This document shows, one piece after another, positions 22,599-33,964 of a stretch of 64,000 bases of DNA. Location of the stretch: contig CAJRBF020000002.1 in the NCBI GenBank assembly GCA_907165275.2, forward strand, positions 434,001-498,000. Reading direction: 5' to 3'. Below the pieces are notes generated by a model. It saw nothing but the letters and a program-made list of their open reading frames with translations, made no database searches and had not been told where the DNA came from. Source of the DNA: Zygaena filipendulae (taxonomy: Eukaryota > Arthropoda > Insecta > Lepidoptera > Zygaenidae). Made by a program: the position numbers and the translations under genes. The first letter of the stretch is position 1. Each line of letters begins with the position of its first letter.

Positions 22599-22851
22599 TG
22601 TTTACGTTTATTTCGCTTCATTATTCGATAGTTATGCTACACGCCAATAGATGGCGCTGTGCTTTAAATAATCGAGCTATGGTTTCGTTCACCGCCCATC
22701 AATACTTGAAATGCTTTGAAAATGTTTTGTTATTGTGTGTTATACCTATATAGTGCGGATAAATAAAGTAGTACAGTGAAATCTATAATTGTGTGTTTGT
22801 TAATCAGTGTCGCCCTCTAGTGAATAGTAGGGAAATTGTGAAAAATAAACA
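22599..22851 (+). repeat. BEL/Pao 5' LTR
   Basis: TGTTTACG...AATAAACA. The only difference found from the 3' LTR is ACCTATATAGTG here against ACCTATACAGTG there. GATAAATAAAG near 22760 may serve as polyadenylation signal. Confidence 0.95.
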
Positions 22852-22869
22852 TGGTGCCGAAACCAGGGA
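22852..22869 (+). promoter_or_regulatory. BEL/Pao primer-binding site
   Basis: TGGTGCCGAAACCAGGGA begins directly after the LTR with the TGG expected to pair with a tRNA 3' CCA end. The tRNA was not identified. Confidence 0.7.
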
Positions 22870-22975
22870 CTCTAAAACTGTAAGTAAAGTGAACTTAGAA
22901 AAAATAGTGAAGTGTCATACGGCATACCAGTGAAGAGTGCATAAAAATTCTAAGTCCTTAAATTTAAAACACTTA

Positions 22976-23190
22976 GAAATTTTATACTTGTGTGGACATA
23001 GAAAATTTTATACTTGTGTGGACATAGAAAATTTATACTTGTGTGGACATAGAAAATTTATACTTGTGTGGACTTAGAAAATTTATACTTGTGTGGACTT
23101 AGAAAATTTATACGTTTAACAACTTAGAAATTTTATACTTGAGTGGACTTTGAAAAATTTATACTTGTGAGAACTTTGAAACTTACGCTA
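22976..23190 (+). repeat. 25-26-bp tandem repeat in BEL leader
   Basis: The unit ACTTGTGTGGACATAGAAAA plus TTTAT recurs about seven times with drift just before the gag start. Confidence 0.9.
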
Positions 23191-23211
23191 ACTTAGAAAA
23201 ATTTAAACAAA

Positions 23212-26062
23212 ATGGAATCATTGTTATTAAACCAAACTGATAAACTGGAGAAGTTGTCCAAGGCAGAAAGGAACTTCAAGAAAACACCAAAAGATAGAAT
23301 CAACAATAATTACATAAGCACAAAGTTGGAGATATTGGAGGATTTATGGAAGGATTTTAAAGTCAATCATGCAGACATCGTGGCAAGGTGTACAAGGGCG
23401 GACAAAGAAAAGTTGCCATACTTCGTAAATGAAGTGTATGAACAATTCGAAGAAACTTATACACAATACAAATGCTCACTGAAAGATAAGTGTGAATCTA
23501 TTACGATGAACGACCAACCGGAAGCGTTGTCTGTTATGAGCACATCTAATATGTCCGAAGTCAAGCTGCCTAGGATTCAGTTACCTACGTTTAGTGGCAA
23601 GTATAACGAGTGGCAGACCTTCTACGACATGTTTGTATCTCTGATTCACAACAATAAACGTCTAAACGGAGTGCAAAAACTCCACTACCTAAAGAGTAGT
23701 CTAAGAGGAGAACCCGAAAACGTACTGCGTAACCTTTCAACTACGGAATCCAATTACGAAGAAGCCTGGAAGCAACTGACTAAGAGATACAACAATAAAA
23801 AGTACAACTGTAACGCCATTTTAAAAATTCTCTTCTCTCAGCGGCAGATTACCGCCGAATCTGCGAGCTCCATCAAACAATTGCTTGATACCACATCGTC
23901 TTGTCTGAAGGCGTTGAACAATCTGGGAATGCAGACTCAGTCTTGGGATGCCGTAATCATATATCTGGTCATATCAAGATTGGATACAGAGTCTCATAGA
24001 CAGTGGGAAATCCAGCAGAGCCAATTATTGTCCGAGGATTTACCTTCATGGGAACAACTGGTAGAGTTCCTAGAATCCCGATTCAGAGCACTTGAAATGG
24101 TAGACGCAAAGCGAGGTACAGCAAAAACTAGCCAACCAGCTGTTAAGATTAACAACAAGACATTTCACACAGCTGTGGTCGATGGACAAAGCAAACAAGA
24201 AATTAGCTGCTCTATGTGCAACGGCCCGCATTTGCTATTCCAGTGCAGAAAATTCGGACTTTAGACTCCTCGAGAGAGACAAGAGCATGTGCAAAATGCG
24301 AGATTATGTTTCAATTGTCTATCACCAATGCATTCCGTCAAGAGATGTCATCAAGCAGCCTGCTGTCGCAGATGTGGCAGACGACATCATTCACTGTTGC
24401 ATGTTGAGAAGGGGTCAAATCAAGGGCACAACAGCAATGTAGAGATCACAAACACACAATCACCTTCAGAGGAGAAACCTCAATCACCGCCAGCGGAGTC
24501 ATCATCACCCGAAAAGAAAATTGTCGTCAACTTTTCAAAGGGAGACAGCAAGTCGGCAGAAGTTTTGCTGCCTACTGCTGTCGTGAAAGCAGCCGCTAAG
24601 AATAGCTGCAACTTCATCATACGGGCATTACTTGACCAATGCTCGCAAGCATCATTCGTGACGGAAGCGACCGTTCAGCTACTTTTACTCAAACGCACCC
24701 CTGTAAACGCTTGGGTGTCAGGTCTGGGAGAGGGCGATATTAGAGTCAAGCATGTGGCGTTAGTATCAATGCAATCACGCCACTCTCCAGAGTCTTCAAT
24801 CCAAGTAGAAGCATACGTGTTAAGGTCTTTTCCGACGCTTCTTCCTACAAGTAATATTGAGAAACCTGATTGGCCAGATCTTGAGAATCTACCACTGGCT
24901 GATCCAGAGTTTACATCACCAGGTCGAATCGATATTCTTCTTGGATCTGAAGTATATAGTCAGATATTGTTGCCTGGACTAATCAAACATCCTCAAGAGA
25001 GTCTCATGACCCAAGATACCATGTTCGAATGGATCATATCAGGGAGAGGTCTTCAGGAATCAACTTCAAAGAGTGATAAAAAGATCACATTACATATTCA
25101 CGTCAAGGACGATCATCTACTTAAAATGTTCTGGGAGTTAGAAGATGAACCAAATCAAATTGAAAAGAAGCTCACAAAAAACGAAATAAAGTGTGAAGAA
25201 ATTTTTGATCTAACAACTACTAGAACTAAAGAAGGACGGTTCGTGGTCAAATTACCTTTCGAGAAGGAAGATCCGGAGTGCCAGTATGGCAGAATGAGAG
25301 AGATAGCAGAGAAGAGATATCAACAACTCGAAAGAAAATTTGCAAGAAACCCTAAACTCCACACCGACTATCAGAAGGTACTTCAAGAGTATGTGGACCT
25401 AGATCACATGCGACTCATAGATGATCAGAGTGAAGTTAATTATTCAAAGGCAGTTTATCTTCCTCATCATGCCGTGGTGAGGGATGACAAAGAGACAACA
25501 AAACTACGCGTGGTTTTTGACGCCTCGTGCAAGGGGGTAAACAATGTGTCTCTTAATGATGATCTTCTCGTCGGACCCAAATTGCAGCAAGATCTGCGAC
25601 ACATTTTGATGAGGTGGAGAACACATCCAATTGCTGTAGTGGCCGATTTAGTTAAAATGTACCGTCAAGTGCGAGTCAGAGAAGAAGATACAAACTTTCA
25701 ACGAATCCTTTGGCGACCTACTGCAGACAAACCACTCCAACATTATAAATTACTCACTCTTACCTTCGGAACTGCGTGTGCGCCGTATCTTGCAGTAAAG
25801 TCACTACAAAAACTAGCTGAAATAGAACAATCAAAGCATCCAGTGGCTGCGAGAATAACAAAAACTGACTATTACGTTGACGATTTAATGACAGGATGTG
25901 AAAATGAAAAAGAAGGAGAGATGATTTATGAAGAAATGAATGCGCTAATGAAATTAGGAGGGTTCCAACTCCAAAAATGGAGTAGTAGTAGCAAAGCTTT
26001 GTTAAATTATATCGGCAAGGCTAATCACAAGGAAGAGCAAACAATCCCTATAAAAGCAGATA
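23212..26062 (+). pseudogene. BEL/Pao gag-pol, first part: Gag, protease, RT
   Basis: The ATG at 23212 opens a frame starting MESLLLNQTDK. Residues 110-320 hold the DUF1759-type Gag core (LPRIQLPTFSGKYNEWQTF, LTKRYNNKKY). Zinc knuckles follow: CSMCNGPHLLFQC, CFNCLSPMHSVKRC and CRRCGRRHHSLLH. An in-frame TAG at 24262-24264 lies between knuckles one and two; the same frame continues after it. Next come a protease-like segment (ALLDQCSQASF), the BEL-specific region (IDILLGSEVYSQILLPG) and the RT (LRVVFDASCKG, VVADLVKMYRQV, TFGTACAPYLA, DYYVDDLMTG with YVDD). The frame is cut at 26062 by the DNA transposon. The product would make particles and cDNA in the germline cytoplasm. The TAG could be a mutation or a readthrough codon; I favour mutation. 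Confidence 0.9.
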
Positions 26063-26118
26063 ATATCGTCCCCGTAGAGCGAAAAGTCATTAAGTCGAAA
26101 AAGCGTGTTTTGAGATAA

Positions 26119-26692
26119 TGACAGTTAAAGTTTTTGAAAATAAAAATCGTTATAACTTCGGCTAGCAAAAACATATGTTTATGTTTTTAGCTTTAATTTG
26201 ACGGAAATAAAATAAAGTTTATGCTTTAAGAGCTAAAACACGTTAAAAACCTCTAATAATTGAGAAAAGTTATAAACATCAAATTAATTAATTGTTCTCT
26301 ATATAATCTCTGACGTAGTAATGAATTAGTTAATTGTCGAACGTAGTTAGTGATTTTTTACTCAGTTCTAAATTATTTTGAAGAAAAATAACTCGACTTA
26401 AGTAAAGTGGAACTAACTGTTAGATGTACGAAATGTGTATTGTAAATACTACTTATCTCAATATTCGAAGCTTGTGTGATAAGTTTTGTTTTAATTATGA
26501 CATGATTAAGTAATGAAACTATTGTAATAAATTCAATGAAGTTTTATTAAAGTAATTGTTCGAAAAATCAACAAAATACTACTCGTATAAGATAATTAAC
26601 AAAAAAGTGCAACTACCTCAGGCACTGAAACCATACAAACTGAAAAAAATAGAATGAATAGAACATTGTTATTAAAAAAAGAAATCATAATT
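26119..26692. other. Left non-coding arm of the DNA transposon
   Basis: A/T-rich, no frames. GTTAGTGATTTTTTACTC at 26346 resembles the right inverted end and may be a transposase-binding repeat. It would be 3' UTR for the minus-strand transposase. Confidence 0.5.
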
Positions 26693-29175
26693 TCAATCCA
26701 CTACTTCTTCTTCTCCCTCCTCTGTGACGTCTGGCTCCAAAATTCTATCTACTACGTCTTTACTTGTTGGTAAAGACTGGTACCACAAGTGGAGCTCTTG
26801 TGGGATTATCCCTTTTACACATAAATTATTGAGGTCTTTTTTTTTTGCCTCTGAAATAGGCAGCGGTGAGGAATAAGCTAGTGGTATTTTATAATTTTTC
26901 AATTCTTCTATCAATTCGTCTGTCCCTTGTCCATCCATTTGTTCTTCTTGCTTCCTTCTTTTTCTAGTAAGAAGTGTAGTTTTTGTCGGACTTTCCAATA
27001 TATTAAATTCTAGATAGGGACCATCGTGTTGATATCTAAACTTAACGAGACCCGGGCATTTTCTCTCGAAACGAAGACACTTAATTTTTAGCCATTTAAT
27101 TTTATTGCCTTCTTTATCTTTGCTTGTATTCTTTACTATTTTTTCATTAAGAGCTCTAACATCAACCATTTCCGTGTATTTCAATTCCTTAACAATGTAA
27201 GGCGGTGCTGAATCTCTGTTTCTTTTAGAGCGAGCACGTTCCATGATCGACTTCCAGTCAATCATGGAATAAACAGGTGTATGTCTTTGCTGTCTTTCTA
27301 TCGCACTATGCATCGAGTCCACTTCCATATGAGTGTGACCACTCTCTAAATATTTTTGCTCAATAACTTCCAGCTGCACATCCGATCTTTGAATTAAGTG
27401 AACCAAAAATGCCGTGATAAATTGGTTTCTATTTTGCCCAGCACAAGTGTCGCTATACACGGTAACTTCTTTAATGTTGTTTGGTACCTGACTAATCCAC
27501 CAGTTCATTGCACTGGCAATTTCCACACTGCCCCTTTTACCATTAATTTCATTCCAAGTTACACAAAATGCTTCATGAGGTGGTTTAGACGTGTGAATTG
27601 TATAATTTTGAACGTTTAATTTTCTGGTGTAATATAAAATACCAACACCACTGACTGGTATATGCAAAGTAGACTGCATGTCTGCCGTTACGACTAGGTA
27701 ATTGTCGTCAATAATAGACCGCTGCTTGTCCGATTCTTTCGCTTGCTGTGCTTTATTTTTTCTTGCAATATGTGAATCATATTCCTCCTTCAAATGTTCT
27801 GGACGTCCGGCACTATCATAACGAGTACATGTTATGCATAAGTCTTTTTTTGGGGTAAAAAATGACAAATTGAATTTAGACCCAAATATTGTTTTATAGA
27901 CATAAAAAGAACATGGTTCTTCATTTAACGTTGTTTGTTGCTCTTTATACAATTCGTACATTTTGGCGATAGTCAGTTTGCTCTCTAGGTACTGTCTCTT
28001 ACTTTTCTTCCTGCAGTAGTGAGATTCGAGCCGGGGAAAAGAGTTGATGTGGTCTATGACCTTCTGTTCAGACTCTAAACTGGTTTTATTTATTGGGACT
28101 CGAGAACCACGCCCATCTTTCCCTGTATAGTTACCTAACTCATCTCTATATTTCAATGCTTCATTTACTGGTCCATTTGAAATGCTTAAAGTTTTTAGAA
28201 AAAAATCTTTGCAGACTCGTATTTTATCATCATTTTTATTAAAATAATATGAATAGGTAGCAGTCCGGTTTTTTTCAGTAGGGATACCAACTTTCATTGT
28301 TTTTATAGGCTGGGCGACTACTTTTTGAAGTAAAAACTGTTTTTGTGCATTAAAATTTGCGATTTTCCAGTAAGCTTCACATAGTTTAAGTCTTTCATCC
28401 TCAGAAAAATGATTTTGACACTGATATCGGCATTTTACGTAGCACTTTACGGGCTTAGGTTTCTTTGCAGGCATAAGATGGCCCTTTTTACCCAAATAAG
28501 GCAAACCATTTTGTTTATTAGATTTAGCAATGTTTTTTTTCCAATTGTTAGGATTGCTTTTTTTCCAACGCGTAGGTTCAACGCTATTGTTTGAAATAAT
28601 AGTGATTGGAGCTGGCTGTCCAGTTGATTCTTGGCTGCCTACAGTGCCATTACCAGTTGAATCTGAGTTGAAAGATGGTAAAGTAGATTCTTGTTGGTTC
28701 CTTGATTCAACGTCATTGTTAATGTTGATATCCTGAAAACATTCAAGTCCCCGACTATTTGCTGTATTTGAGTGCCACACAGTCGACGTACTTTCTTCAC
28801 TATCGCTCTCACTATAAGATTTTGCAACATACACTCGTCTTTTCTTTTTGACACTTCTATCCTCCTCACTATCCGGCAACCATGAAACGCTTGAATCAGA
28901 GAAAACTCGAACAGGAGAAGAACTCAACTCTTCGATCCCGCTTATTTCTGAATGTGGACTTTCTCGGGACTTTTTGGCTTCGGTGTAGTTTTGGTCTATT
29001 TTATATGGCTCATTTTCTTCTCTGATCAAATCATCAACGGAAACAACATCATGGTAGGTTTCAATCAACAAAGGAGCGGAGTACGGTGGATTGATACTTG
29101 GTAGATCTCTTTTTGGACTTACTACTGACGCGGATGGTGGTGCAGATTCATAGAGATTATTGTTTTGGAACAGAT
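26693..29175 (-). CDS. DDE-type transposase of the DNA transposon, main exon
   Basis: An uninterrupted frame of about 825 residues reads from about 29175 (NLFQNNNLYES) to the stop at 26693. The first 200 residues are acidic and serine-rich with basic clusters (KKKRRVY, KKPKPVKCYVKCRYQC). The middle has a cysteine pair (CITCTRYD). The probable nuclease core reads VVTADMQST (near residue 462 counted from 29071), YSDTCAGQNRN (near 540) and SGHTHMEVDSMHSAIE (near 585-590), giving a D-D-E/D arrangement. The C-terminus is basic then acidic. This resembles an uncharacterised insect protein family with SDxCxGQN motifs, which I take to be a transposase. A first exon is predicted at 30298-30357. A Gypsy-derived fragment interrupts the exon at 29176. 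Confidence 0.7.
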
Positions 29176-29362
29176 TGTAGCGGAGGTATTACGAGCAGGT
29201 AGGTATTAAACTCACATTGATGTAGAAAATGGAATCTTGGAAGTCTTCACGTCTGCGACAATAAATGTCCAGGTGAAACTGCGCCGTAGTCCCAGGTTGA
29301 GCTTGATTGTTTTCTCGCCGTAGGTCATCAGTGCAGGGCTGAGATTATCTACGGCGAGAAAA
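29176..29362 (-). mobile_element. Rearranged Gypsy-derived fragment inside transposase exon
   Basis: The first 60 bases (TGTAGCGGAGGTATTACGAG...) match the LTR end at 39158. They then switch at TGGAAGT to the protease region matching 38535-38623, and at CGCCGTAGGT to the integrase region matching 36205-36238. It ends in an inverted copy of TTTTCTCGCCGTAG, forming a 14-bp stem. All joins lie at short shared sequences. It breaks the transposase reading frame. Confidence 0.85.
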
Positions 29363-29389
29363 TTTCCTCTCGTCGAGCAGCTCAGTTTC
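29363..29389 (-). CDS. Transposase exon 2 start, cut off by Gypsy fragment
   Basis: On the minus strand TTGTTTATTTCAG at 29402-29390 is a good splice acceptor. The 27 bases after it encode ETELLDERK in phase with the predicted first exon. The Gypsy-derived fragment then begins. Splice prediction is by eye. Confidence 0.5.
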
Positions 29390-30297
29390 CTGAAATAAAC
29401 AATTAGGAGAACGTTAGGCATGATAAATACAGGTATTAAAAAGGATGCAATCTAGCTCGAGCTATATCGTTTATGAGCAATATTATGCGTTTCACACGTC
29501 CAAACCATCTAATGGAGAATTTTGTATTATTTAGAATAATATTAATATTAAAAGGGGCAGTGAGAAAATGACAGTGCATTGAATTAGTCAAAAATTAAGC
29601 AATATTAAAATATCACCATTTATAGCTTCCACAAAGCATTTTTGGTTAATTAATCGAACAAGGAAATTCATAGATAACGAAAAATGTTAAATGTGTAAGT
29701 ATTATGTAACCTTCACCAACAAAATCAAAATAAACAGTCAATTCAAGTTTTAAATTACTAAAAATTAGTAGCTTGAAGCATTCAAACTTAATTAATAAAA
29801 TGAATTAAACAAGTAGTACAAACAGCACTTAACCAATAAATAACGTGCTATTCTAAGCAGATCAACCCCGTCAATCGTAATTATTTTATACCTAGGTTTA
29901 TACAACCAACGCCACAAAGCATCTTTGTAAATACAATAGGGACACCTAGTGACACAACTAGCACCTGGTGCGAGAAAAAAAATTTATGAATTAATCATTT
30001 CTGATGTGTCACTGAGTGTACTCATTGCTTTTAAGTCAAGCAGAAAAAACACACAACAAGGCAAATAATCCAAGCGTCAAATGAATAGGTGAGCAACACC
30101 CAAGTAATACGTATCATAATAATTACTTTCCCTACAGATCTCGTGAAGTCCTCAACTGAGCAGATTCCTATAAAATAACATTATTATTTACGTCTATTCT
30201 TAAATAACGTACATTAATAAAAGTGAAAATCTTTTAAAGTACACATCTAAAATAAATATCTACTTATAAACTAAATAAAAATACTTAACACACTTAC
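29390..30297 (-). other. Predicted intron of the transposase gene
   Basis: Bounded by GTAAG at 30297-30293 and TTTCAG at 29395-29390 on the minus strand. A/T-rich with no conserved frame. Confidence 0.5.
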
Positions 30298-30357
30298 CTC
30301 TATGACAGCTTTTTCATTTCGATTCAATAAATCAATAATAAACTTAGCACGACTCAT
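30298..30357 (-). CDS. Predicted transposase exon 1 (20 residues)
   Basis: ATG at 30357-30355 opens MSRAKFIIDLLNRNEKAVIE and ends exactly at a GAG|GTAAGT donor in phase 0. The phase matches the acceptor at 29390. Its short length and lysine-rich helix fit a transposase N-terminus, but there is no independent support. Confidence 0.45.
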
Positions 30358-31077
30358 TGTTACACAGTACCTAATTTTTACTTAGTTTTAACAACAGCGA
30401 AACGCGTGTATGTCAGTCGACGTCGACTCCGCGAATGAGTCACCACGCGCCACTCTCGTCACTGTAGCCGCAACAAACTCACTAACTCGCGGGCGAAATG
30501 TACCTGAATTGTAACAATGTACGTCGAAGATGTATAAATAATAATTAAAAGATTTTAATTACTATTCGCAATTGATATTATGTTCTATTTTTAAAAGAAA
30601 AAACGTCATTAAAATGGGTTAATGATTTCTCGCTTTTGTAGAAATTTACAAATCATTTAAAAATAAAGAATGAGTAGTCACTATGTCGAGTTAGTTAATT
30701 TTCGCTTTTGTGTGTTTTAGGAAACAACTGATTTTAAAAAGTGACTAAATTATTTTAGTGATTTTTAGACTACCTAAAAGCGTATGTATACATAGATAAT
30801 TCAAGAGAAAAAGTAATTAAGTCGTTTTAGTTTCGAATTATGTAAATTTTCGATAAATGTATTATAATTAACTAAATTAGTTATTTCTCCCATTACGGTG
30901 TGTGGTCCAAAAGGTAGAATTACTTATTTTTCACATTTCATAAAACAAAAACGAAGGCAGCTACAAAAATGACGGTGAGACAGATGTTTAGAGAAGAAAA
31001 TTGAGACTTTAGTGACATTGTTAATTCATTTTGGTCATTTTTCGAGTTAGTGATTTTTCGCTCTACGGGGACGATAT
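30358..31077. other. Right non-coding arm of the DNA transposon with subterminal repeats
   Basis: Promoter side of the transposase gene. GTTAATGATTTCTCGCTTTT (30618), GAGTTAGTTAATTTTCGCTT (30689), TTTTAGTGATTTTTAG (about 30754) and the terminal GTTAGTGATTTTTCGCTC (31045) are variants of one motif. Confidence 0.6.
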
Positions 31078-33421
31078 GGTAAAAGTTCTCGGGATAGGCT
31101 GGAACAGAGAAACGGATAACTTTGAGTATTCCATCAATCTGCCTGAAGTTAAATACCCTGTCACTAAAAGACACGTTCTTTCGGACATCGCGAGACTTTA
31201 CGACCCGATGGGCTGGATCGCACCAGTCGTAGTTATAGCCAAGGTGTTCATCCAGAACCTCTGGAAAGCAAGACTGTCTTGGGACGATGATTTACCAAAC
31301 GAGCAGTTTACAGTTTTACACGAGTGGCTGAAGTTTAGAGAAAGCTTGCTTCAAGTGAAGAACATAGTATTGCCGAGATGGATTCACTCAACGCGAACCA
31401 GCACAATTGAGTTACACGCCTTTTCAGATGCTTCACGAGCAGCTTTCGCTGCAGTAGTATATGCTCGAATAATTGACGAGCACAACAATGTTCACGTAAG
31501 CATACTGTCAGCGAAGACAAGAGTAGCACCAATCGAAAAAGAGATAAGCATACCAAGGCTAGAGCTCTGCGGAGCGACCTTGGCAGCCAAATTGATATCT
31601 GAAGTATCACAAGTAATGACGGTTCCCAAGGAAAATCTGTACGCTTGGACCGATTCAACAGTTGTCTTAGCTTGGCTGAAAGGCCTTCCAAGTCGTTGGA
31701 ACACTTTCGTTAGCAATCGAGTGTCAACCATACTCACTATATTGGATGTCGATCAGTGGAGATACGTGTCAACAAGCACTAAGCCAGCGGACTGTGCTTC
31801 GCGTGGATTGAAGCCTGCGGAAATCCAAAAGTCAACCTGGTGGAACGGTCCAGAATGGTTGTCACTGCCAACAATAGAGACAGCAGAACAAAACTTCATC
31901 ACACATGAAGAGGAACGAGCAATTAAATCTCTGGCGACTGTAACAAAAGGAGAGGATGAATTTCCTTGGACCAAATATTCATCCTTACCCAAGATGCTCA
32001 GAATACTGTCGTACTGTCGGAGGTTTTTGAATTTAAAATTACCAGAAAGCGAACGTCAAAAATTGCCAACGTTTGTAACCACGAAGGAAGCAAATCAAAC
32101 TTTACTCCAGTGCATCAAGATGGCCCAGGAACTTGAGTACAACGAGGAGATAAAGCAGCTAAGAAATCAAGGCAATGTTCCCAAGCGAAGCGTATTAAAC
32201 ACTCTTTGCCCAATTCTTGATGAAAATGGGGTTTTAAGAGTGGGTGGTCGCATAAATTTGGCAAATGTTGGGTACGATACAAGACATCCGATAATTGTGC
32301 CTGCTAAGTATCATCTCACCAGACTTTTAATTGCGGATGCTCATGAAAAAACACTCCATGGTGGCCCTCAATTAATGTTGAATGTCCTGCGAACCAAATA
32401 CTGGATAGTACGAGCTAGAGATCAGATAAAACGATTCTACAAAGAATGCATCACGTGCTTGCGGTATTCGAGGACTAAGCATAATCCACTCATGGGTCAA
32501 TTACCTGAGGCAAGACTTAAACCTAGCAAACCGTTTGAATCAACAGGAGTCGATTACGCCGGACCGATCAACATACATATCGAATAACATATCGAAGTTT
32601 GCATATTTGTGTGCATGGTGACGCGTGCAATACACCTCGAAGCAGTGTCAGATCTGACTTCGAGAGGCTTCATTGCAGCATTCAGACGCTTCACAGCTAG
32701 AAGAGGTCATTGTCAGGATTTGTATAGTGACAATGGCACTAATTTCGTTGGCGCTGACAAACAGTTACGTGAAATGTTTGATTCAGCTAAGTCAGAGTTA
32801 CCAGCGCAGATAGCAGAAATTCTCACCTTAGAAGGAACAACGTGGCACTTCATCCCACCTCACGCGCCTAACTTCGGGGGGTTATGGGAAGCAGGAGTCA
32901 AGTCCATGAAGTCACATTTAAGACGAGTCATCGGTGACAGTACTTTGACTTACGAGGAGTTAGCCACAGTCCTCACTCAGATCGAAGCGTGCCTAAACTC
33001 ACGTCCGCTTACCACACTCAGTGATGATCCCAACGATCCCCTCCCACTGACACCAGGTCACTTCTTGGTCGGAGAGCCGCTCATAAACGTCCCTGACGAA
33101 GATCAGTCCAAGTATAACGTAAACGGTCTAGAGAGATGGAGACTCACATTAAGAATGGTGAATGACTTTTGGAAAAGATGGTCAAAAGAGTACATCGTAA
33201 GTTTAAATCAGAGATATAAATGGAACACGAAAAGGGCTGAGCCCAATGTTGGCGATATAGTCATTGTAAAAGAGGACAATTTGCCTCCCGCTAAATGGAT
33301 TTTAGGCAAGGTAGAAGAGAAACATCCTGGAACAGATGACATCACACGTGTTGTAACCATAAAATGTAGAGACAATTTGTTAAAACGTCCCGTTAACAAG
33401 CTCTGTATCCTTCCTAAATGA
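31078..33421 (+). pseudogene. BEL/Pao pol, second part: RNase H and integrase
   Basis: The frame resumes with VKVLGIGWNRET and continues through the RT connection, RNase H-like segment (LHAFSDASRAAFAAVVY, EISIPRLELCGA, YAWTDSTVVLAWL), the integrase zinc site (HEKTLHGG, ECITCLR) and GVDYAGP. An in-frame TAA at 32585-32587 follows, in a local duplication of ACATATCGAA. The same frame goes on with FVCMVTRAIHLEA, DLYSDNGTNFVGA (catalytic D), FGGLWEAGVKSMKSHLR (catalytic E) and ends KLCILPK at TGA 33419-33421. About a dozen residues normally present before FVCM are missing, so the integrase core is damaged beyond the stop alone. Confidence 0.9.
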
Positions 33422-33711
33422 AATTTCGTACGAGTTGTCACGGTGGGCGGTGTTTCTTTTAATTTTAGTCGCGATGCGACTGTATGTTTTATGTTTAAGT
33501 TAATAAGTTAATCTTATAGTAAAGATTTTTGTTAATTTCTTTTGGTTAAATCTGTGGTAGAGTTTTGTTAATTTTTTTGGTTTAAATCAATAAGTTAATC
33601 TTATAGTAAATATTTTTGTTACTTTCTTTGTTTGAATCAATAAGTTAAACTAATCGTAAAAATTTTGTATTTTTTATTTTTGTTTTAAGGACAAGTCCTT
33701 GGTGGGCGGAA
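33422..33711 (+). other. BEL 3' untranslated region and polypurine tract
   Basis: T-rich with a repeated TTAATAAGTTAATCTTATAG-like segment (three variants, 33498-33660). The tract GGTGGGCGGAA directly precedes the 3' LTR. Confidence 0.7.
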
Positions 33712-33964
33712 TGTTTACGTTTATTTCGCTTCATTATTCGATAGTTATGCTACACGCCAATAGATGGCGCTGTGCTTTAAATAATCGAGCTATGGTTTCG
33801 TTCACCGCCCATCAATACTTGAAATGCTTTGAAAATGTTTTGTTATTGTGTGTTATACCTATACAGTGCGGATAAATAAAGTAGTACAGTGAAATCTATA
33901 ATTGTGTGTTTGTTAATCAGTGTCGCCCTCTAGTGAATAGTAGGGAAATTGTGAAAAATAAACA
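33712..33964 (+). repeat. BEL/Pao 3' LTR
   Basis: Same as 22599-22851 with one substitution. Followed by the CAATG duplication. Confidence 0.95.

Larger units (their letters stand above)
26067..31073 (-). mobile_element. DNA transposon (possibly Sola-like) inserted in BEL pol
   Basis: The ends are inverted repeats: CGTCCCCGTAGAGCGAAAA on the left, its reverse complement on the right, followed by weaker similarity. ATAT flanks both sides (26063-26066, 31074-31077), read as a 4-bp target duplication; removing the element and one ATAT keeps the BEL frame. TTAGTGATTTTT-like motifs recur near both ends, as expected for transposase-binding subterminal repeats. It carries one transposase gene on the minus strand. 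Sola elements have 4-bp duplications, but the superfamily call is a guess. Confidence 0.8.
22599..33964 (+). mobile_element. BEL/Pao retrotransposon, full length, young insertion
   Basis: Two 253-bp LTRs (22599-22851, 33712-33964) differ at one base by eye. CAATG flanks both sides (22594-22598, 33965-33969), a 5-bp target duplication. Order inside: primer-binding site, tandem-repeat leader, gag-pol, polypurine tract (GGTGGGCGGAA before 33712). A 5-kb DNA transposon sits in pol. Without that insert the element would be about 6.4 kb, normal for BEL/Pao. Two further lesions (TAG at 24262, TAA at 32585) make the copy defective. Confidence 0.95.

Noticed and set aside
24182..24442. Short alternative frames across the BEL zinc-knuckle region
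   Set aside because: They overlap the true gag-pol frame, which carries all the knuckle cysteines and histidines.
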